Shown here: piece after piece, positions 37,055 through 45,185 of the stretch
How the letters are laid out: each line of letters begins with the position of its first letter
Numbering within the stretch: the first letter of the stretch is position 1
Assembly (NCBI GenBank): GCA_001899235.1
Contig: MKVR01000016.1
Coordinates: forward strand, 1 to 64,000
Origin: Nitrosospira sp. 56-18
GTDB lineage: Bacteria > Pseudomonadota > Gammaproteobacteria > Burkholderiales > Nitrosomonadaceae
Length of the DNA stretch: 64,000 nt
Direction of reading: 5' to 3'
Made by a program: the position numbers and the translations under genes
The notes under the pieces: generated by a model
Told to the model about the DNA's origin: nothing
What the model saw: the letters and a program-made list of their open reading frames with translations, nothing else
Databases searched by the model: none

Positions 37055-37293
37055 TTATTTTCAATCCAGCAGTTGGATAGGCGGGGCATGCGGTTTTGGA
37101 GTGCAGGGCAAGGCGCAACGGCACGCAATGGTTATTCCATTCCAAAGAGCTGCAACACAGCCATGTACCGCAAAAATTGCGCGATCTGCCCTGTAGCGAA
37201 CTCACCATGCAGGTGAACGCCGCTACAGCGGAAAGTCTTTGTGGGTCAGAGTTCTAAACTGAAAATGAGCGATCAAATACCGGATCTGGATTA
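37055..37293 (+). repeat. MITE-like element, full-length copy (about 239 bp)
   Basis: Left end TTATTTTCAATCCAGCAG and right end ACCGGATCTGGATTA are degraded terminal repeats of the family; the interior (GGTTATTCCATTCCAAAGAG, CTGTAGCGAACTCACCATGC, CTAAACTGAAAATGAGCG) is clearly the same element as at 29074 and 60249. Its last three bases (TTA) are the complement of the TAA stop of the small frame at 37291-37374. Confidence 0.85.
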
Positions 37294-37374
37294 TGCCAGT
37301 TGAACTCCCAGCAGGCCCAGACCCGCGAGCACGATGAGAAGATATATGCCCCAAAACAGGAGTCTTTCATTCAT
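37291..37374 (-). CDS. 27-residue single-helix membrane peptide
   Basis: A short frame begins MNERLLFWGIYLLIVLAGLG and ends LLGVQLA, a polar N-terminus plus one hydrophobic helix, like many small membrane proteins. GGGAG lies about eight bases upstream of the ATG. Its stop codon coincides with the end of a MITE copy, so the original C-terminus could have been longer. It lies 87 bp beyond the 3' end of the three-repeat protein gene on the same strand. No function is assigned. Confidence 0.45.
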   Translation of the reverse strand: MNERLLFWGIYLLIVLAGLGLLGVQLA

Positions 37375-37461
37375 GAGGTTTCTCCCATGTCTAATATCAA
37401 GTGTATCTTTATATTTTTGGACCGCGAGAGGTGCTGGTGATTGCAGCGCCCCGGCTCAGTT

Positions 37462-38859
37462 TCAGTACGTTTCGATATCCTTCCCCATGTTCCGCTTTGC
37501 CGGGATTCTCTCCCCGGACCACTGGCCTTTCGTCCCTCCCCAATTGGCTGGCTTGTTCTGGCGATAGGGGAGGGTGATTCTGGAAATCATGCCTATTGCA
37601 ACGCCTTTATCCATGCAGGCTTTCAGCAGCGCCTCTTCCTGAAAACCGCCTCCACCCGAATAGGGTTGACCTGGAATTCCCGAAAACGGAAATTCCGGAC
37701 CGGTTGCGGTCAGCTGTAACGTGCCTTGAAAGCATTTTCGCACCTGCTTGTGCAAGGTCGATGCGGGCCCTTGCCGGAATGCGATGCGTCCGCTCGTGCC
37801 ATTTCCGGAGGCAGACCAGGCCAGCACCTGGGTATCGGCATCATAGCGGGGATTTCGCACGCTGCAGCCATCCAGGGCTACCTGTCCATCGGCAAGAATG
37901 ACCAGCTCCGGCCCATTCGCATGATGCCCGCCGCTCTCCTCGATCATGGTCTGGCCGTAGACGCCTACCCAGCCGCAAAGCGAAGTGGGAGCCGACAGTT
38001 CTCCCTGGTATGACAGGACAGGACTATCGTCCGCCGTCTGTATGGTTCCGGAAAATCCGCCAGGCTGATTCGTATCTGTACAGGCAGGCCCGTTTCCAAA
38101 CGCCAGGCGGCCCGCTGTCGCGTTGTAGTCCAGTCCCCAGCTCAGCATGTGCCCAACCGAACTGTAGTTGAAATTCCTGATGGGGATTCCATCAAGAAGG
38201 ACAAGACTGCGATCCTGCACGATCAAGTCCGGCCCCCTGGCTTTGCTGGCCGCCGAAGCTGTCCAGGTGGTATAAGCGCCTGACCAGTTATCGAGCGGCC
38301 ACGTGGTAACCGGCCCGATACGGCCGGTATACGGCAGCGGGGGTGCACCCGGTTCGCATTGATTTTGTATCAGGGAGCCATTGAACACCTTACGGGAACC
38401 TGAACCGGACAGTTGAGCGGGCCCGTCGGCGGTTCGTATCTCGTCAAACCGCAAATTCCCCGCGGACTGGCTGTTGCCCTTGCCCCAGGTGAGATTCCTG
38501 TTTGAAAACTGGAAATCCGAAATGGGAACGTTGTCGAGCAAAATCGTTTCGTCATCGATTATCGCCAGCGGCGGCCCTCCTGGCGCTGCTTCACCCGGCT
38601 TTTCCAGAACTGTTTCCCCATATATCCCGGCCCAATACGACAGATGGGAATCCCGCAGATGCTCCAGCCCATGCAGTATATGAGTGGGAGTGGTGCGGTA
38701 TCCGTGCACGGACAGCCATTCCATCAAGCTGGCCGGGCGCAGCTGTCCCCGTACTTTTTGCCCTATTTCATAATAGCCATGGGCAAAGGATGGGGAAGCC
38801 AGGACATCCAGTAAAAATCGCTGCGCATCGGCGAAAGATCGCTGAAGTTTGTTCGACAT
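37462..38859 (-). CDS. Unfamiliar protein with three tandem beta repeats
   Basis: A 465-residue protein not recognised by family. Residues about 1-70 are helical: FADAQRFLLDVLASPSFAHG and LMEWLSVHGYRTTPTHIL, whose spacing resembles Nif11-type domains. Then come three repeats of about 115 residues, each with an opening Trp-x-Gly-x-Tyr (YWAGIYGET, NWSGAYTTW, GWVGVYGQT), GPxLxI plus LLDxxxIxxFxY, a LxWGxxxNxTAGRLxF strand and a closing FxGTLQ. No signal peptide is seen. Scattered cysteines occur in repeats 2 and 3. ACTT-AGGAC-like purines precede the ATG weakly. Repeated Gly/Trp-rich strands suggest a beta-prism or lectin-like fold; function unknown. Confidence 0.8.
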   Translation of the reverse strand: MSNKLQRSFADAQRFLLDVLASPSFAHGYYEIGQKVRGQLRPASLMEWLSVHGYRTTPTHILHGLEHLRDSHLSYWAGIYGETVLEKPGEAAPGGPPLAIIDDETILLDNVPISDFQFSNRNLTWGKGNSQSAGNLRFDEIRTADGPAQLSGSGSRKVFNGSLIQNQCEPGAPPLPYTGRIGPVTTWPLDNWSGAYTTWTASAASKARGPDLIVQDRSLVLLDGIPIRNFNYSSVGHMLSWGLDYNATAGRLAFGNGPACTDTNQPGGFSGTIQTADDSPVLSYQGELSAPTSLCGWVGVYGQTMIEESGGHHANGPELVILADGQVALDGCSVRNPRYDADTQVLAWSASGNGTSGRIAFRQGPASTLHKQVRKCFQGTLQLTATGPEFPFSGIPGQPYSGGGGFQEEALLKACMDKGVAIGMISRITLPYRQNKPANWGGTKGQWSGERIPAKRNMGKDIETY

Positions 38860-39237
38860 GGGGAAGTCCTATCGATACGCGTCACTGACGTGGGGTGTTC
38901 AACCGTTCCAGGAATTTCCGCATAAATTCTCCTTGTGCCGAGGAACCTGTTCAGGGGGATTCGCAAGGAGCTATTGAATAGGAGAAAATCCGGCTTGGCT
39001 AGCTGTAAGAAATTACAGGTACTGCCTGCGATTCGAGTTCGTTTATAAAAGTGAAAGATGGGGGGCGCAAGCCGGGCACTGTGTTTGTAGCTGGACACCT
39101 GTGCTGCCGCTGAAAAAATTGGGGAAACACTGAGGAAACATAAGGAACACCGGCTTCCGTACCTGCGCCGCAAAAAAAAGTGGCTGGCTGGCCCGGGGGC
39201 TTGGCTGGCTAAAACGCCACTGTCAAAGGAGAAAGCA
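38860..39237. other. Intergenic region, nothing recognised
   Basis: No frame with a credible start and product. A few runs of A and a TGGCTGGCTGG repeat (39181-39210) are present. The right end carries AAGGAG of the short frame at 39238. Confidence 0.4.
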
Positions 39238-39309
39238 GTGACGACGGATGGAGTTCTGGCAAACGGAAATGCTTCTGGCGCTGTTAAGGAAGCGAACCAT
39301 TCCGTTTGA
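39238..39309 (+). CDS. Possible 23-residue peptide
   Basis: A GTG preceded by AAGGAG (seven bases) opens a frame reading MTTDGVLANGNASGAVKEAN then HSV and a stop. It is soluble, without a membrane segment, and matches nothing I know. It may be a leader peptide or chance; the only support is the initiation site. Confidence 0.2.
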   Translation: MTTDGVLANGNASGAVKEANHSV

Positions 39310-39343
39310 GGGTGGCTGAAATTTAATTAATATTAATTATAAT

Positions 39344-39362
39344 AATAATGATTCGCATTATC
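39344..39362. promoter_or_regulatory. Fur-box-like palindrome
   Basis: AATAATGATTCGCATTATC matches the 19-bp Fur consensus GATAATGATAATCATTATC at 15 positions, with both half-sites almost intact, inside an AT-rich stretch. It lies 177 bp before the GAF hybrid kinase start, so iron control of that gene is possible. No iron-uptake gene is adjacent. Confidence 0.4.
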
Positions 39363-39538
39363 TATTAATAAAAACAGGAAAGCAAGCATTTTTATCCGAC
39401 CTTTATAACTCGGCAAAAGGATTTTGTATGCGTGTTTTCGCACAGAGTTTCGTTCGCACCGGGTGATATAAGGAATGCAAGCGGCAGGGAAACCCCGATG
39501 CGGCGGTTCAGAAGTTCCTGTAACCATCGGAGAGCATT

Positions 39539-41959
39539 GTGAGCGAGCACAATAGTGTTGATGCGCGGTATCCGCCGTTCGAGAAGCATCATGGGACGAA
39601 AGTGCTGGCGTCTCGGCTGTCGCGCGCCCGGGATTACGAGGGCGAGAACCGCGCGCTGGTTGCGCTCGCCGACGAACTCGGTAATCATCCCCGCAATCTT
39701 TTGCAAAAACTGGCGGAAATCACTCTCGAGCTATGCCGGGCGGATTCCGCTGGGGTCAGCATAATCGAGTCTGATGGAAAATCGTTTCGCTGGCATGCCT
39801 GCGCCGGGATATATGCCAGCAATCTGGACGTTCTGACGAACGGCGCATCCAGCCCATTCGCGGTGGCCGTGGCACGGGACGAACCGGTATTGTTCGAAGA
39901 TCCGGCCAGTCTGTTCCCGCTTTCTGCCGAGATCGAGCCGGCCATAGCCGAAGTGCTGCTCATCCCGTTTCACGACGGCAGAAAACCGGTGGGATTCGTC
40001 TGGGTCATCGCACATTCGAATGAACGCAAATTCGACAGCGAGGATTTACGCCGGATGACCAGCCTGTCCAGTTTTGCCTCGGCTGCCTATCATGCGAAGC
40101 GCACCCTCGACAAGAGCGTGAATCTGCGCGATTTTCTTGAGAAAAGGATGGATGAGCGCACCAAGGCGCTGTCGCACGTGAACAACATGCTGCGCCAGCA
40201 TATCAGGGAGCGCGAGCACATCGAAGGTGCGCTTCTCACAGCCCGGAATCAGCTTGAAACGGAGGTTTCGTCCCTTAACCGGCTGCATGAGCTTGGCACC
40301 CGGCTGTTTCATGCCACCGACCTGCAGGCTGCGCTGGAGGAGATACTTCGCGCGTCCGTTGCCCTGCTGGGAGCGGACATGGGGAACATCCAGCTCTATG
40401 ATCCTGTCGACAAGGTGCTGAAAATTGCCGCTCAGCAAGGGTTCGATGCGGATTTTCTCGATCATTTCCGTACCGTGGAGATGGAGAGCAATACCACCTG
40501 CGGGCGAGCGCTTCGAAGCGCACAACGGGTGATCGTTGAAGATGTCGAAGCTGAGGCTGGCTATGCGGCGTACCTGGAAGCCGCCAACAGGGCGGGATAC
40601 CGGGCGGTCCAGTCCACGCCTCTGTTGAGCCGGGATGGCAGACCGCTAGGCGTGCTTTCGACGCATTTCCGCTGGCCCTGGCAACCCGATGAGCACCAGT
40701 GCCGAATTCTCGACCTGTATGCGCGACAGGCATCGGATTTTATCGAACGCCTGCGCATGGCGGAAGGAATGCAGGAGGCCGACAAACGCAAGGACGAATT
40801 CATCGCCATGCTGTCCCATGAGCTACGCAATCCTCTGTCCGCCATAGAGAATTCCGCAGTGCTGCTGGAATTGCCTGAAATTGGCAGTGATAAGCGTCAG
40901 TGGGCCGCAAAAGTCGTTCAGCGCCAGTGCAGGGCCATGAAAATTCTGCTCGATGATCTGCTGGATGCTTCACGCCTGTCGCTCGGCAGACTGACATTGC
41001 ACAAGCAGAATGTCACGCTCGTGTCCGTCATCGAATCCGCTGTCGAAACCACCCAGCCTTTGATAGATTCAGCAGGCCATGCCTTATCGGTCGCGAAACC
41101 CCCGCCTGCGGTGACCATTTACGGGGATCCGGTAAGGCTCGCGCAGATTTTTTCCAACCTGCTGTCCAATGCGGCCAAGTATACCCATCCAGGAGGCAGG
41201 ATTGCGCTGGATGTCAAAATGACCCCTGAAAACGTGGAAGTGACGGTTACGGATAACGGCATGGGTATTGAACCGCTATTCATCGAGCAGATATTCGGCA
41301 TGTTTTCGCAAGTGGAAAGCAGGTATGGCAGGACTGCAAGCGGCCTGGGGATAGGGCTTGGCCTGGTACGCGCCATCACGGAGCTGCATGGCGGGTGGGT
41401 AAAGGCAGCCAGCGATGGACGAGGGCGAGGAAGCGTCTTTACCGTGAGCTTGCCTTTGGGGGACCCGGTGGAATTCACGGCGACGCAGGCTTCCGCCTCA
41501 CAGGGGTCAGGAACGGAAACGGGCACGAAATCCTGCCGTATTCTGGTCGCGGATGACAACAAATCGGCCGCCATCGCGATCTCGATGTTGCTCGAACGCG
41601 ATGGCCATATTGTCCATGTCGTCCATGACGGTCTCGCGGCACGACAGGAAGCGGAGCAATTCCTGCCCGACATCATGTTGCTGGATATCGGCATGCCCCA
41701 TCTCAGCGGCTATGAAGTAGCGCGCGCCATTCGGGCGACCCCATGGGGCGCCGGCATTTACCTGATTGCAGCAACCGGCTGGGGCCAGGAAAAAGACAAG
41801 AAGCTCGCGGAGGAGGCGGGGTTTGACGTTCACCTGACCAAACCCATCAATTTCAAGCAGCTCAGAGAGTTGGTCGAAAACCATGCGAAAAAGGGCATCC
41901 CAGACCCCTTTTGCCATTCCCGCGAAAGCGGGAATCCAGGAGCCGAAAGTTGGGAATGA
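39539..41959 (+). CDS. GAF hybrid histidine kinase/response regulator
   Basis: An 806-residue soluble hybrid kinase starting at GTG with GGAGAG upstream. Order: GAF (about 50-185, ITLELCRADSAGVSIIESDG), a coiled linker, GAF (about 250-410, ASVALLGADMGNIQLYDPVD and STHFRWPWQPDEHQCRILDL), HisKA with His near 427 in MLSHELRNPLSAIENS, HATPase (DPVRLAQIFSNLLSNAAKYT; GLGIGLGLVRAI), and receiver with phospho-Asp near 716 in IMLLDIGMPHLSG. The last about 20 residues (CHSRESGNPG) are encoded by a dispersed inverted repeat, so the original C-terminus was probably replaced. The GAF domains suggest a small-molecule or redox ligand; no effector gene adjoins. Confidence 0.92.
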   Translation: MSEHNSVDARYPPFEKHHGTKVLASRLSRARDYEGENRALVALADELGNHPRNLLQKLAEITLELCRADSAGVSIIESDGKSFRWHACAGIYASNLDVLTNGASSPFAVAVARDEPVLFEDPASLFPLSAEIEPAIAEVLLIPFHDGRKPVGFVWVIAHSNERKFDSEDLRRMTSLSSFASAAYHAKRTLDKSVNLRDFLEKRMDERTKALSHVNNMLRQHIREREHIEGALLTARNQLETEVSSLNRLHELGTRLFHATDLQAALEEILRASVALLGADMGNIQLYDPVDKVLKIAAQQGFDADFLDHFRTVEMESNTTCGRALRSAQRVIVEDVEAEAGYAAYLEAANRAGYRAVQSTPLLSRDGRPLGVLSTHFRWPWQPDEHQCRILDLYARQASDFIERLRMAEGMQEADKRKDEFIAMLSHELRNPLSAIENSAVLLELPEIGSDKRQWAAKVVQRQCRAMKILLDDLLDASRLSLGRLTLHKQNVTLVSVIESAVETTQPLIDSAGHALSVAKPPPAVTIYGDPVRLAQIFSNLLSNAAKYTHPGGRIALDVKMTPENVEVTVTDNGMGIEPLFIEQIFGMFSQVESRYGRTASGLGIGLGLVRAITELHGGWVKAASDGRGRGSVFTVSLPLGDPVEFTATQASASQGSGTETGTKSCRILVADDNKSAAIAISMLLERDGHIVHVVHDGLAARQEAEQFLPDIMLLDIGMPHLSGYEVARAIRATPWGAGIYLIAATGWGQEKDKKLAEEAGFDVHLTKPINFKQLRELVENHAKKGIPDPFCHSRESGNPGAESWE
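41917..41942. repeat. REP-like inverted repeat inside the kinase 3' end
   Basis: ATTCCCGCGAAAGCGGGAAT forms a perfect hairpin (CCCGC / GCGGG extended by ATT). This repeat, usually intergenic and translated as SRESGNPG when read through, is widespread in betaproteobacteria and Neisseria. Here it supplies the last codons of the hybrid kinase. Confidence 0.8.
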
Positions 41960-42103
41960 CGGAATGCAGGAACTGCCAGTTTGCCTCGCTTGTCGCTTGG
42001 TGAGTGGTTTCCGTGTGGTTTCGAGCAAACAGCGCCTGGCGCCGGCCTGAGCCCGGGAACATGTAAAATGGGCACACGTAAGATTTTTCCATAGGTGGCT
42101 TGC

Positions 42104-42514
42104 ATGCCTCGGGTTGGCGCCTTGCTTTCGTTGTCGCGCGAACATCATACTGCCCTGGTGCTGGCGCGGACCGCGCTAAGGGTCGCGGACGCGGGCGAGG
42201 CCGATGCCATGCGCAACGCAACGCTTGAAATCGAAGCACACTGGCACGCGGTCATGTCCTCGCATTTCGAACGGGAGGAGCAGTTGATACGGCTTGCGGG
42301 GGGCGCCCTGGATACCCGATCGGCGCAGCGGATCATGGCGGAGCATGCGCAACTGCGCATGCTTGCCGGGGGTCCCTGCGACCTTGAGCCAGCCGATCGC
42401 CTGCGGCGCTTCGCAAACCTTATCAGGACCCACGTGCGTTACGAGGAACGCATTCTTTTTCCGCAGTTGCAGACGTTCGCCGATGCTGGCGGCGGCGATG
42501 AACGGGAAAGATAG
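42104..42514 (+). CDS. Hemerythrin-like domain protein
   Basis: A 136-residue four-helix-bundle protein that should carry a non-heme di-iron centre. Putative ligands: His in REHHTALVL (near residue 14), HWHAVMSSHFEREEQ (near 45-59), HAQLRML (near 83) and HVRYEERILFPQ (near 110). Single-domain proteins of this kind bind O2, NO or protect or sense iron. The ATG is preceded by TAGGTGG; an in-frame GTG three codons earlier is an alternative. It has no encapsulin loading peptide at its C-terminus. It lies 141 bp before the FmdE-like gene on the same strand. Confidence 0.88.
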   Translation: MPRVGALLSLSREHHTALVLARTALRVADAGEADAMRNATLEIEAHWHAVMSSHFEREEQLIRLAGGALDTRSAQRIMAEHAQLRMLAGGPCDLEPADRLRRFANLIRTHVRYEERILFPQLQTFADAGGGDERER

Positions 42515-42654
42515 GCTTGTCGCCGTGGCAGAGCGGTATTGCCTCCATTCCTTGCGGGAGCGCTTGGGAGAGAAAATGGCGGCAAGCTGAACCTTTGCCG
42601 GCGGTGATTGTCCGACAGGCGTCGATCGGTTCCAAACCCAACAAGGAGATTTGC

Positions 42655-43272
42655 GTGAATTTTCCTGACTTTTATGACCAGGCGCCGGTGGTGCGAACCA
42701 TTGATCCTTTCGCCGCCATGCTGGGCGCGGCTGCTGACGGTGTGCTCGATTATCACTATGTGGATGCGGTGCGTCTGGCTGGACACTCCTGCCCGACTGT
42801 CGCTGGTGCTTTCCTGATGGGGCGCGCGGCGCTGGCCGCGCTGTATCCGGATCAACCGGCGGAGCGGGGAGCCATTTCGGTCCGTATGCCCGCCCCCGAA
42901 AGCGAAGGGACTACCGGGGTAGTGGCGCAAGTGCTGACGCTGCTTACCGGCGCAGCGGGCGATAACGGTTTTTACGGCATTCAGGGGCGCTTCAAGCGTA
43001 GAGGGCTACTCAGCTTTGCGTCGCAACGCGAAGGCGAAGCCATTCACTTCACGCGTCGCGATAATGATGCATCAGTCTCGGTAAGCCTGGATGTTTCCCT
43101 CATACCGGGTGATCCCGCCCAGGGCGCTCGCATGGCGGCCATATTGCAGGACAGGGCGAATGATCAGATACGCGCGGATTTTGCCGATGCATGGCAGGAC
43201 CGGGTGCGCCGCCTGCTGCTGGAGTTCGCTGACGATCCGCGCGTGGTACGGGTGGTGCAAACCTCGCAGTAA
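42655..43272 (+). CDS. FmdE-like protein
   Basis: A 205-residue protein resembling the FmdE family. The signature GHSCPTVAGAF near residue 46, preceded by YVDAVRLA, corresponds to the FmdE HxCPG region, and RGAISVRMPAPESEGTTGVV fits the second conserved block. FmdE proteins were first linked to molybdenum formylmethanofuran dehydrogenase; bacterial relatives are of uncertain role, with the Cys likely binding a metal. Start GTG at 42655 is fixed by AAGGAG; the frame is open further back, but without a site. Likely co-transcribed with the hemerythrin gene upstream. Confidence 0.75.
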   Translation: MNFPDFYDQAPVVRTIDPFAAMLGAAADGVLDYHYVDAVRLAGHSCPTVAGAFLMGRAALAALYPDQPAERGAISVRMPAPESEGTTGVVAQVLTLLTGAAGDNGFYGIQGRFKRRGLLSFASQREGEAIHFTRRDNDASVSVSLDVSLIPGDPAQGARMAAILQDRANDQIRADFADAWQDRVRRLLLEFADDPRVVRVVQTSQ

Positions 43273-43332
43273 CCTCGGGGCGTTGGCCGCCATGTCGCGC
43301 CAGCGGAGATTGTCCAGCGCTTCCCTGGCTTG

Positions 43333-43420
43333 CGTAGGTGGGTGGAGTAAAGCGTAATTCACCATTTTCCTGGCACTGGATGATATTTTTGGTGGGTTGC
43401 GTTTTACTCAACCCATCCTG
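43333..43420. repeat. Palindromic repeat, imperfect copy
   Basis: GTAGGTGGGTGGAGTAAAGC with TTCACCA on the left and TGGTGGGTTGCGTTTTACTC with AACCCATCC on the right match the element at 4034-4119; the shared loop core TTTTCCTGG is also kept. It separates two convergent transcription units (FmdE-like + and the metalloprotease operon -), as at 4034. Confidence 0.82.
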
Positions 43421-43492
43421 CAGCCTATACCAGTCTGTACTCGTGGCAGAAAGTATCCCTTTCAGGCAGGTTTACCGTTAATCGTCGCGGCA

Positions 43493-45136
43493 TCAGAAGC
43501 CCTCGTTGATTTTTTTCTCCCAGGCTGCCTGCTTTTTTTCCATGGTGCCGTGCTTGGTTTCCTTGTCGTATTGCGCCTGCTTCTTGTTCAGCAATTCCTT
43601 GTTGGCTCCATAACTTTTCTTCAGCTTCTTCAATTCGCCGGCAAGCAGCTTTTTCGCGTTTGCTGCGGCTGCCTTCTCACCACACCCTTCTGCTTCCACC
43701 GGGAAGGTGCCGATCAATTCCTTGAGGTCGTTCTCCGTTTTTTTTGCCATGGCGTCGGTCAGGTCGAAGTGAGCCTGCTCATGCCCGAGAAGCGCATTAC
43801 TGCCGGTTTCCAGAAAATCCGTCGCACAATCGTCCACGAGCTGCTTTCGGCAGTCCTCGCGCGATTTTATCGTGGTCGTCTCATCCGCGACCGTTATTTC
43901 CCAGATGGCCTGGTCTTTTAATAATTTTTCAAACTCAGGGGCAAATTCGGTCTTGCATCCGGCTTTGCTGGTGGCGGCTGCCGTTTCGCCGTCCACGGAG
44001 ACGGAGAATGTTCTTTCTTTCAGGGTCTCGGTCACGCAATGCGCCAGCACGATGGAGGTGCATTCTTTTGCCGTGGCCGCTGTAATTTCGACACCATCAA
44101 ACTGGATGGAAAAACTGGCATCACCGCCTTTCAAAGCCGATTTGCACTCGTCCTCGAGCGGTTTGCATTGTTTTTTGGCATTCTTCTTCATTTTTTTCTC
44201 ATCCAGCTCTTTCTGGCAGCGGGTTTTTTCCTTGGAAACAGTCTTTTTGATTTTGGAAAATTGCTTGTCGAAGCCTTTTTCACATTTAGGCGACCACTCC
44301 TTTTCACATTTCACCCGCCGCGCGGGTTCGTCGGTCGTCCATGGCCTGCGCCAGGATTTCTCCTGATCCATGAGGGACCTGATTTCGAGTTGCGCCGGAT
44401 CGATGGTGATATCCACGGTGAACCGGGTCTGGTCCTTGCCTTTCGCCCTGCAGGGTTCGCCAGTATCCACGGGGGCCTTGCCGGGTATCAACGCTCCCAG
44501 ATCCGGATCCTCAAAAAACGAATAGGTGACAGCGTCATATTTTGACGATTTGGGCGCCTTGCCCTTGAAATCCTCCCAAGTGAGCGCGCCATGAGGAATT
44601 TTGTCCCGCTGAATCATGGCTCCCGTTGAGGTGTCATAAAACCGGCTGATTATGCGGGTTTCCTGGGGCGGGAGTTTTTTTCCCTTTTTTTCCGCATGGC
44701 GCTGCAGGGGAGCTTCCACATTTGCAAGGCGGCTTCGCTGCAATGCCGTTTCCTTTTCCGATTCTTCTTCCGGCGTTTGATTCCCCGGGATGCCTGCACG
44801 CTGGACGGAACCGGCCCCGAAGGATGGGGAAGCATCGGGCATGCTCATCACCTGGCGGGCAACGCGATCGGCTTCCTGTTCGTACTGGTCATCGGCAGCG
44901 CCCACGGCAAGTTTGGGCTGGATGCGGTTTATCTCGATCCCGCGATCCATGATCCTGCCTTCGGGGGTGAGGCGCTTCGCCTGGATCAACTGTGCAACCC
45001 GCCGATTGCCAAGGGTGCGCTGCAAATGAAAGATGAGGGAATCAGCAGACCGTACCTGAATCGGAGCGAGGCAGCGGGATGATGCCGGTTGTGGCACTTT
45101 TTTTTGCAAGGAAGGGATCGATGATAGGCGAGACAT
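43493..45136 (-). CDS. Predicted zinc protease with eCIS-core-type N-terminus
   Basis: A 547-residue protein, last gene of a four-gene operon. Residues about 33-100 (LQRTLGNRRVAQLIQAKRL; QPKLAVGAADDQYEQEADRV then AXXVM) are the segment that normally precedes the eCIS_core (DUF4157) toxin-like domain, but the core itself with its HELTHVVQQ helix is absent. Instead LTWEDFKGKAPKSSKYDAVT near residue 182 and LLGHEQAHFDLTDAMAKK near 452 match DUF922, a predicted HExxH metalloprotease family (HEQAH). A central, Cys- and Lys-rich helical stretch (residues about 285-340) is inserted in the DUF922 region. No signal peptide. The N-terminus suggests an exported effector-like protein, but no contractile injection genes are here. 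Confidence 0.7.
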   Translation of the reverse strand: MSRLSSIPSLQKKVPQPASSRCLAPIQVRSADSLIFHLQRTLGNRRVAQLIQAKRLTPEGRIMDRGIEINRIQPKLAVGAADDQYEQEADRVARQVMSMPDASPSFGAGSVQRAGIPGNQTPEEESEKETALQRSRLANVEAPLQRHAEKKGKKLPPQETRIISRFYDTSTGAMIQRDKIPHGALTWEDFKGKAPKSSKYDAVTYSFFEDPDLGALIPGKAPVDTGEPCRAKGKDQTRFTVDITIDPAQLEIRSLMDQEKSWRRPWTTDEPARRVKCEKEWSPKCEKGFDKQFSKIKKTVSKEKTRCQKELDEKKMKKNAKKQCKPLEDECKSALKGGDASFSIQFDGVEITAATAKECTSIVLAHCVTETLKERTFSVSVDGETAAATSKAGCKTEFAPEFEKLLKDQAIWEITVADETTTIKSREDCRKQLVDDCATDFLETGSNALLGHEQAHFDLTDAMAKKTENDLKELIGTFPVEAEGCGEKAAAANAKKLLAGELKKLKKSYGANKELLNKKQAQYDKETKHGTMEKKQAAWEKKINEGF

Positions 45137-45185
45137 CTGTTTTTCCCCAGGCTCGGGTATTTTTTCTCTGATGGCTGGGCAATGC

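Noticed and set aside
42104-42514. Hemerythrin as a second encapsulin cargo
   Set aside because: Its C-terminus (FADAGGGDERER) lacks the loading motif, and it lies 5.6 kb from the encapsulin gene.
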